This document shows positions 5,626 through 10,236 of a stretch of 10,236 bases of DNA, piece after piece; the first letter of the stretch is position 1, and each line of letters opens with the position of its first letter. The notes beneath the pieces are model-generated. The model ran no database searches. It was not told the DNA's origin and saw only the letters and a program-made list of their open reading frames with translations. The DNA is taken from the NCBI GenBank assembly GCA_003156795.1, contig PMHU01000281.1:32272-42507 (forward strand), read 5' to 3'. The DNA is from Acidimicrobiaceae bacterium (GTDB lineage Bacteria; Actinomycetota; Acidimicrobiia; Acidimicrobiales; Palsa-688). The translations under genes and the position numbers were made by a program.

Positions 5626-6879
5626 GTGGCCGACGGTGGCGCACCCTTACCCACTTCGCTCCGTGACGAAATCACCGCGTGGTTGGAACAGAACTGGGAC
5701 CCGTCATTGTCGTTGCCGGAGTGGCGGCGCCGATTGGTCGCATCCCGGTGGGCTGCGCCGGCGTGGCCCATACGGTGGGGCGGTCGCGGCTGGCCTGACT
5801 GGACTGAATCCCTGGTGGTCACGGCCATCGGGGATCACGGTGCGGTCGGGCTGTCGGGCGGCGTCGCCACGGGTCTGGCCGGACCCACGATCCTCACCCA
5901 CGGGCCGGACTCGGTTCGCCAGCGGTTCCTCGGCCCGATTCTGACCGGGGAGGAGACGTGGTGCCAGCTTTTCAGTGAGCCCGGCGCCGGCTCGGACTTG
6001 GCCGGGCTCACGACCCGAGCGGAGCGCGACGGCGAGGAGTGGGTGGTCAATGGCCAGAAGGTATGGAACACCAGCGCTCATCACGCCGACTACGGCCTGC
6101 TGGTGGCTCGGACCGATTGGGACGCTCCGAAGCACCGCGGCTTGACCTACTTCGTCCTGCCGATGCGCCAACCCGGGGTGACGGTACTCCCGCTTCGTCA
6201 GATGAACGGTCACGCCTCGTTCAACCAGGTCTTCTTCACCGATGCCCGGGTTCCAAGCGACCATGTCGTAGGGACGGTCGGCGACGGTTGGGCCGTGGCC
6301 CGGACGACGCTGTCCCACGAGCGACGCTTCGGGGCCCTTCGGGGTACTCGCGTTCCGTCCGGCCGCGGTCGGGCGATAGACGAAGCGCGACTCGAAGCCG
6401 AGGAGAACTTCGCACCGTACGTCTGGTACCCCCAGCGAGCCGGTCGGGCCGACCTCCTGATCGGTCGGGCTCGGGCCAACGGCGTGTGGACGCATCCGGC
6501 CGTCCGTCAGGAGATCGTTCGAGCCATATCGATCGAGCGGGTGAGCGCATGGACGGCCGAACGGGCTCGCGTGGCCCGCGCCGCTGGCCGCCCGCCGGGC
6601 CCGGAAGGATCGATCGGCAAGCTCGCCATGAGCAACTTGGCCCGGTCCTCGGCGGCCGCCCACTCCTTGATAGCCGGTGCGTCGGGGCTTCTGGCCGGGC
6701 CCGACGCGCCCATGGGCGGCGTGGTCACCGAAGTGCTGGTGTCGGTCCCTGCCCAGTCGATCGCGGGCGGTACCGACGAGATCCAGCACAACATCCTGGG
6801 CGAGAACGTGCTCGGCCTGCCCCGGGAGCCGTCCTCTGATCGTGACGTACCGTTCCGGCGACTGCGCCGCAACACTTGA
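5626..6879 (+). CDS. Acyl-CoA dehydrogenase (FadE-like)
   Basis: The 417-residue protein would introduce an alpha,beta double bond into an acyl-CoA using FAD, passing electrons to ETF. The N-terminal helical domain (about 10-110) is followed by the middle beta domain with TWCQLFSEPGAGSDLAGLTT (111-130), EEWVVNGQKVWNTSAHHADY (137-156) and MNGHASFNQVFFTDARVPSD (193-212), all typical FAD/substrate contacts. The C-terminal helices end in the family hallmark IAGGTDEIQHNILGENVLGLPREP (379-402), which contacts FAD of the partner subunit. The MCAD-type catalytic glutamate of the YEGT motif is Gly381 here, as in many actinobacterial FadE proteins, so the base must sit elsewhere or in a partner subunit. 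The insertion-like segment about 236-275 is Arg-rich. The GTG at 5626 gives a normal N-terminus. The gene is alone on this strand and converges on an AtuA/hydratase/SDR operon, suggesting a shared catabolic pathway. The exact substrate is unknown. Confidence 0.92.
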   Translation: MADGGAPLPTSLRDEITAWLEQNWDPSLSLPEWRRRLVASRWAAPAWPIRWGGRGWPDWTESLVVTAIGDHGAVGLSGGVATGLAGPTILTHGPDSVRQRFLGPILTGEETWCQLFSEPGAGSDLAGLTTRAERDGEEWVVNGQKVWNTSAHHADYGLLVARTDWDAPKHRGLTYFVLPMRQPGVTVLPLRQMNGHASFNQVFFTDARVPSDHVVGTVGDGWAVARTTLSHERRFGALRGTRVPSGRGRAIDEARLEAEENFAPYVWYPQRAGRADLLIGRARANGVWTHPAVRQEIVRAISIERVSAWTAERARVARAAGRPPGPEGSIGKLAMSNLARSSAAAHSLIAGASGLLAGPDAPMGGVVTEVLVSVPAQSIAGGTDEIQHNILGENVLGLPREPSSDRDVPFRRLRRNT

Positions 6880-6883
6880 GCCC

Positions 6884-6904
6884 GGGCCCAGCCGGCCTGG
6901 GTCC
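6884..6904 (+). terminator. Candidate terminator hairpin between converging genes
   Basis: GGGCCCAG (6884..6891) and CTGGGTCC (6897..6904) form an eight-pair stem with one G-U pair and a CCGGC loop, starting five bases after the acyl-CoA dehydrogenase stop. No T-run follows, as is common in high-GC actinobacteria. A second, smaller hairpin (CGCCG, 6906..6910, with CGGCG, 6914..6918) and a tandem CCCGGCG (6912..6925) lie next to it and could serve the opposite strand. Confidence 0.42.
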
Positions 6905-6927
6905 ACGCCGGCCCGGCGCCCGGCGCG

Positions 6928-7749
6928 TTACGGCCGGTCGGGCAGGTTGGTCCAACCCTTGGCCTGGTAGCGGCGGTACCAGCCGCTGGCCGCCAGGGTG
7001 CCGCCATCGACGGCGAGGGTCTGGCCCGTGATGAATCGGGCCTGGTCGCTGGCGAGGAAGAGAACAACCTGGGCGTAGTCGTCGGGTTGGCCGAAGCGAC
7101 CGAGCGGGACCCACGACTCGATCAATTCCGGGTCGCGGCCCCCGAGCATCGCCGCGGCAGGAGTCTGCGGGGTGTCAGCCAGGTCGGGTGCGATGGCGTT
7201 GACGCGGATCCCGTGGCCGCCGACCTCGACCGCCAAGCTGCGGGTGAAAGCGACGACGGCGGCTTTGAAAGCGCTGTAGACGGCATTGCCTGGGATACCG
7301 CGGAACGCCTCGACAGTCGACACGTTGACGATCGAACCGGCACTCCCTGAAAGCATCGATGGCAGTACCGCGTGGGTCATGCGGAAAACGTGCTTCAAGT
7401 TGATCTCGTAGTGGGTGTCCCAAGCTTCTTCGGTCGAATTGGCAAAGCGGCCAGGCGGGCGGAAGTCGCCGACGTTGTTGACCAGGATGTCGACGTGCCC
7501 CGCCGCGTCCACGGCGCGCCCAGCCGTCGATGGATCCCTCACATCGCCCGACAGCACCTCGACCTGGCCGGCATCGGATTGATCACATTCGGATGCGAGC
7601 CGGCGGGCGGCCGCCTCGTCATTGTCCACGCAAACCACCTTCGCCCCGGCGCGGCAAAAGGCGCGGGTGATGCCTCCACCGATCCCAAGAGCTCCCCCCG
7701 TGACGATCGCGGTCCGACCATAAAAGGGCGGCCGTCCGTCGCTGATCAC
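6928..7749 (-). CDS. Short-chain dehydrogenase/reductase (SDR, classical)
   Basis: The 273-residue protein is a classical SDR. The cofactor motif TGGALGIG is at 17-24. An acidic residue after the second strand (VDND, D42) points to NAD(H) rather than NADP(H). NNVG, the variant of NNAG, is at 91-94. The catalytic set is N117, S144, Y158 and K162 (YSAFK). The C-terminus (about 235-273) has FITGQTLAVDGG followed by TLAASGWYRRYQAKGWTNLP, an extended tail seen in a subgroup of actinobacterial SDRs. It would oxidise a hydroxyl or reduce a ketone, plausibly on a hydroxyacyl-CoA or terpenoid alcohol given the neighbours. It is the last gene of the AtuA-hydratase-SDR operon. Its GTG at 7749 overlaps the hydratase stop as GTGA. 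The position resembles that of the AtuB or AtuG dehydrogenases in Pseudomonas atu clusters, but orthology is not shown by sequence alone. Confidence 0.93.
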   Translation of the reverse strand: MISDGRPPFYGRTAIVTGGALGIGGGITRAFCRAGAKVVCVDNDEAAARRLASECDQSDAGQVEVLSGDVRDPSTAGRAVDAAGHVDILVNNVGDFRPPGRFANSTEEAWDTHYEINLKHVFRMTHAVLPSMLSGSAGSIVNVSTVEAFRGIPGNAVYSAFKAAVVAFTRSLAVEVGGHGIRVNAIAPDLADTPQTPAAAMLGGRDPELIESWVPLGRFGQPDDYAQVVLFLASDQARFITGQTLAVDGGTLAASGWYRRYQAKGWTNLPDRP

Positions 7750-8504
7750 GGCGCCCAGGAGGGAGGGCGCTTCTCCCGAAAAGCAGTAATGCCCTCGGCC
7801 GCCTCGTCAGATGCAAAAAGCGCTTGCGACACCTGCGTGGTCTTCGCGAAAGCGTCGGTCCTCTCCAGGGCGGGAACGTCGAACACGAGGCGCTTGGCTG
7901 CCGCTAGAGCGCCGGGACCGCCTGCCGTCAGCTTCGCTACCAGTTCCGATACCACGTCGTCGAACGTGTCCATCGGCGCCGTCGACGTGATGAGCCCGAC
8001 CTCTGCCGCTCTGGCTGAGCTGATCCGCTCGCCGGTCAAGAAGAGCTCCAACGCGTCGCCGCGTCGCAGCTTCGGCAGGCACACCACCGAAATGATGGCC
8101 GGGGCCACCCCGATGCGGACCTCGGTGAACCCGAAGCGCACCGTGTCCTCAGCGACTGACAGGTCGCACGCCGCGGCCAGGCCGACGCCGCCGCCCATGC
8201 AGTGCCCGGCGATGCGGGCCACCACCGGCTTTGGAGAGTCCAGGATGGTGGTCAAGACCACGGCCAGACTGAATCGCGCTTCGACCGGCGGGCCCGAACG
8301 TCCGGAAAGATCGGCCCCGGCGCAAAAAGCCGGGCCGGTGTTGGTCAACACCACGACCCGCACCGATGGGTCTGCGAGGGCGGCAGCCAGTCCGTCGCCG
8401 AGGCCGTTGAGCAGAGCCGGAGTCAGGGCGTTGCGACGGTCCGGCTGGTCCATCGTCAACGTGGCCACGCCCGCGGACGCCTCGAAGCGAACGGCTTCGC
8501 TCAC
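7746..8504 (-). CDS. Enoyl-CoA hydratase/isomerase family protein, LiuC/AtuE-like
   Basis: The 252-residue protein has the crotonase fold. The first oxyanion-hole segment is FCAGADL at 60-66 and the second is GHCMGGGVGLAAACD at 100-114. The second catalytic glutamate (rat Glu164 equivalent) is present as E128 in FGFTEVRIG, while the first (rat Glu144 equivalent) is glycine, G108. The following VAPAIISVV resembles the IPATIS stretch I know from bacterial methylglutaconyl-CoA hydratase (LiuC) and isohexenylglutaconyl-CoA hydratase (AtuE). Hydration of a branched glutaconyl-type CoA is therefore the leading guess; a simple isomerase is the alternative. I use the GTG at 8504 because it overlaps the AtuA-like stop as GTGA and gives a standard N-terminus (SEAVRFEASAGVATLTMDQP). 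The frame runs to 8558 only by overlap with the upstream gene. It ends in a GTGA overlap with the SDR gene. Confidence 0.92.
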   Translation of the reverse strand: MSEAVRFEASAGVATLTMDQPDRRNALTPALLNGLGDGLAAALADPSVRVVVLTNTGPAFCAGADLSGRSGPPVEARFSLAVVLTTILDSPKPVVARIAGHCMGGGVGLAAACDLSVAEDTVRFGFTEVRIGVAPAIISVVCLPKLRRGDALELFLTGERISSARAAEVGLITSTAPMDTFDDVVSELVAKLTAGGPGALAAAKRLVFDVPALERTDAFAKTTQVSQALFASDEAAEGITAFREKRPPSWAP

Positions 8505-10236
8505 CGAGAGCCCTGAAGCAGGTCCGCAGGCAGGTCGACGATTCTGGCCCGGAGCCACTCTCCCAAGCTCTTGGCTTGGGCATCCTGGCGGCTACTGGCG
8601 GCGACGCCCTCGCCGAGCAGCCCCACGATCACGAAGTTGAGCGCCAGGATGTTCGGCAACTCGTAGCGCCGTACCGGGAGGGGAGCCGTCTCGGGCAGCA
8701 GCTCCTGCAGCCGTTCGACGGTCAGGAAGTCGGAGAGCCAGCCGTATCCCGAAGCAGACCGGGCCCACACTCCGATGTTGGCGTTGCCGCCCTTGTCTCC
8801 CGACCGGGCGCCGAACGCCCGCCCGAGGGGAACGCGGATCGAAGCACCGGACCAGGCCGAGGTAGGCCTCTCCGTCGGAACGTCCGCCACCACGCGCGGA
8901 TCCGGTGCCAGCACGGGCTCGACCACCGACTTCTCTCCCCCGACCATCACCTCCTGCCACACCAGTTCGGCGGGGACCACCGCCGGCCAGTACACGCCAT
9001 ATGCCTGCGCCCCGCCTGTAAGCCCGGACCCATACAGGCCGGGGTACGAAGCCAAGGCCAGCTCGGTGACACGACCCGAGAAAGCTCGGCCCACCTTGCG
9101 TTCGTCGCCGTCCTTGACCGAGATGCGCAGCTGCGCGGCCGCCTCCTCGTTGGTGGTGGGATCGGGCTTGTCGGTGCGGATGAGCGACACGTCGACGGAG
9201 TCGAATCCGCCTTTGCCACCGGGCAAGGAATCCCAGAGGGCCCGCTCGAACAGGGCCGCTTTCTCCTCGACGTCCAGACCGGTCAGGTACACGGTGGTGG
9301 TCGAGCGCCATCCCCCTTGGTAGTTGAGAGCGACCTTGGTCGTGGCCGGCGGCGAGTCGCCTTTCACCTCTGTAATCCGCACGCGGTCGGGGCCGTCCTC
9401 GGACAGGTGGATGCTGTCGAAGCGGGCCGTCACGTCAGGGTTGAGGTAGGCCGGCGGCCCGATTTCGTAGAGCAGTTGCGCGGTGACCGTGCCGATCGAT
9501 ACTTGCCCACCGTGAGACGGGTGCTTGGTGATCACCGACGACCCGTCACTGGCCACCTCGGCGATCGGAAATCCCGGATGAACGAGACCGGGTACTTCGG
9601 TAAAGAACGAGTAGTTGCCGCCCGTCGCTTGCGTCCCGCACTCGATCACGTGCCCGGCCACGACCGCCCCGGCGAGGGCGTCCCAGTCGTCACGCCCCCA
9701 CCCGTGACGCCAGGCGGCCGGCCCTACCACCAAAGCGGCGTCCGTGACCCGGCCGGTTATGACGATGTCGGCGCCCTTGTTCAGTGCCTCCGCGATGCCC
9801 CAGCCGCCGAGGTAGGCGTTGGCGGTCATGACCGGACGTTCGCCGAGGGGCTCGCCGGTTTCCAGATGTGAAAGTTCCACGCCCGCGGCCTTGAGTTCCT
9901 CGAGGCGGGGTACCAGGTCGTCGCCTTCCACGTAGGCGATCACCGGGTCGAAGCCGAGCTTGTCAGCCACTTCGGCCACTGCCGCGGCGCAGCCGCGAGG
10001 AGACAATCCGCCGGCGTTGGACACCACCTTGATGCTGCGATCTAAGCAGTCGCCCATCACCTGTTCCATCTGGGTCACGAACGTGCGGGCGTATCCGGTG
10101 GCGGGGTCGCGCAGCATGTTCTTGGCCAGGATGAGCATGGTCAGCTCGGCGAGGTAGTCGCCGGTCAGGACGTCGATCGGCCCGTCGAGCATGTCCCGCG
10201 CCGCGGTGACGCGGTCGCCGTAGAACCCGGAGCAGT
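8501..10236 (-). CDS. AtuA-like acyclic terpene utilisation protein (DUF1446), N-terminus cut by window edge
   Basis: The frame is open for 577 residues up to the right edge. It begins inside CSGFYGDRVTAARDM, which is close to the usual start of the family, so only a short N-terminal piece is missing. An ATG at 10192 is in frame, but that conserved sequence upstream shows it is not the real start. Conserved stretches include LTGDYLAELTM, VVSNAGGLSPRGCA, TANAYLGGWGIAEALNKGAD with IVITGRVTDAALVVGP, and HVIECGTQATGGNYSFF, all typical of the large DUF1446 domain. After about residue 460, VPLGRAFGARSGDKGGNANI and RRYELPNILALNFVIVGLLG form the ferredoxin-like C-terminal domain fused in AtuA proteins. 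AtuA is required for citronellol/geraniol growth in Pseudomonas, but its reaction is not established. It is first in a GTGA-coupled operon with a hydratase and an SDR. There is no signal peptide; it is expected to be cytosolic. Confidence 0.92.
   Translation of the reverse strand, partial: CSGFYGDRVTAARDMLDGPIDVLTGDYLAELTMLILAKNMLRDPATGYARTFVTQMEQVMGDCLDRSIKVVSNAGGLSPRGCAAAVAEVADKLGFDPVIAYVEGDDLVPRLEELKAAGVELSHLETGEPLGERPVMTANAYLGGWGIAEALNKGADIVITGRVTDAALVVGPAAWRHGWGRDDWDALAGAVVAGHVIECGTQATGGNYSFFTEVPGLVHPGFPIAEVASDGSSVITKHPSHGGQVSIGTVTAQLLYEIGPPAYLNPDVTARFDSIHLSEDGPDRVRITEVKGDSPPATTKVALNYQGGWRSTTTVYLTGLDVEEKAALFERALWDSLPGGKGGFDSVDVSLIRTDKPDPTTNEEAAAQLRISVKDGDERKVGRAFSGRVTELALASYPGLYGSGLTGGAQAYGVYWPAVVPAELVWQEVMVGGEKSVVEPVLAPDPRVVADVPTERPTSAWSGASIRVPLGRAFGARSGDKGGNANIGVWARSASGYGWLSDFLTVERLQELLPETAPLPVRRYELPNILALNFVIVGLLGEGVAASSRQDAQAKSLGEWLRARIVDLPADLLQGSR

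Noticed and set aside
5132..5944. Plus-strand open frame spanning the hypothetical gene and the start of the acyl-CoA dehydrogenase gene
   Set aside because: It crosses the start of a strongly supported gene in another frame and its product resembles no protein family.
5704..6906. Minus-strand open frame of 400 codons
   Set aside because: It is a mirror frame of the acyl-CoA dehydrogenase gene with Arg/Pro/Gly-rich composition and no motif.
7372..8640. Plus-strand open frame of 422 codons
   Set aside because: It is antisense to the SDR and hydratase genes, which have full motif support. Its protein is low-complexity Ala/Arg/Ser/Thr-rich sequence, typical of shadow frames in high-GC DNA.
8576..9871. 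Plus-strand open frame of 431 codons
   Set aside because: It is antisense to the AtuA-like gene and has no recognisable domain; high GC makes long antisense frames common.

Overview
The window looks like chromosomal DNA of a high-GC actinobacterium. GC is visibly high, third positions are rich in G/C, and GTG starts are common. Gene pairs are joined by 4-base NTGA overlaps, and the PadR promoter looks leaderless. The FadE-like acyl-CoA dehydrogenase, the AtuA-like protein and the SDR would fit a soil or aquatic lineage, possibly Acidimicrobiia, but the sequence alone cannot settle the taxon. I see no rRNA, tRNA, CRISPR array, insertion sequence or phage gene. The longest stretches without a gene are two of about 120 bases (2405..2524 and 5506..5625).

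Left block, minus strand, 1..2441: a PadR-type regulator, an ABC ATPase and an FtsX-family permease (cut by the left edge) form a tight operon. Its promoter sits in front of the regulator and contains a palindrome that could be the regulator's own operator. This is the usual layout of a PadR-controlled efflux or lipid-extrusion ABC system.

Middle block, 2525..4738: a small ECF sigma factor and an SRPBCC-fold protein are translationally coupled on the minus strand. Diverging from them on the plus strand is an FAD-dependent oxidoreductase of the phytoene desaturase / protoporphyrinogen oxidase type. The 43 bases between the two divergent starts are almost entirely filled by one imperfect dyad whose inner arms carry GGAAC, a core word of many ECF -35 elements. 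No anti-sigma factor is visible. This is the most unusual part of the window.

Small-gene block, minus strand, 4815..5505: an unrecognised 116-residue protein is followed by a stand-alone DUF2087 protein.

Right block, 5626..10236: an acyl-CoA dehydrogenase on the plus strand converges on a three-gene minus-strand operon. That operon encodes an AtuA-like protein (DUF1446, cut by the right edge), an enoyl-CoA hydratase-family protein with a LiuC/AtuE-like active site, and an SDR dehydrogenase. Together they resemble the atu (acyclic terpene utilisation) / leucine-isovalerate type of branched acyl-CoA degradation. The expected biotin-dependent carboxylase is not in the window and might lie beyond position 10236. 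A GC-rich hairpin between the converging genes is a candidate terminator.
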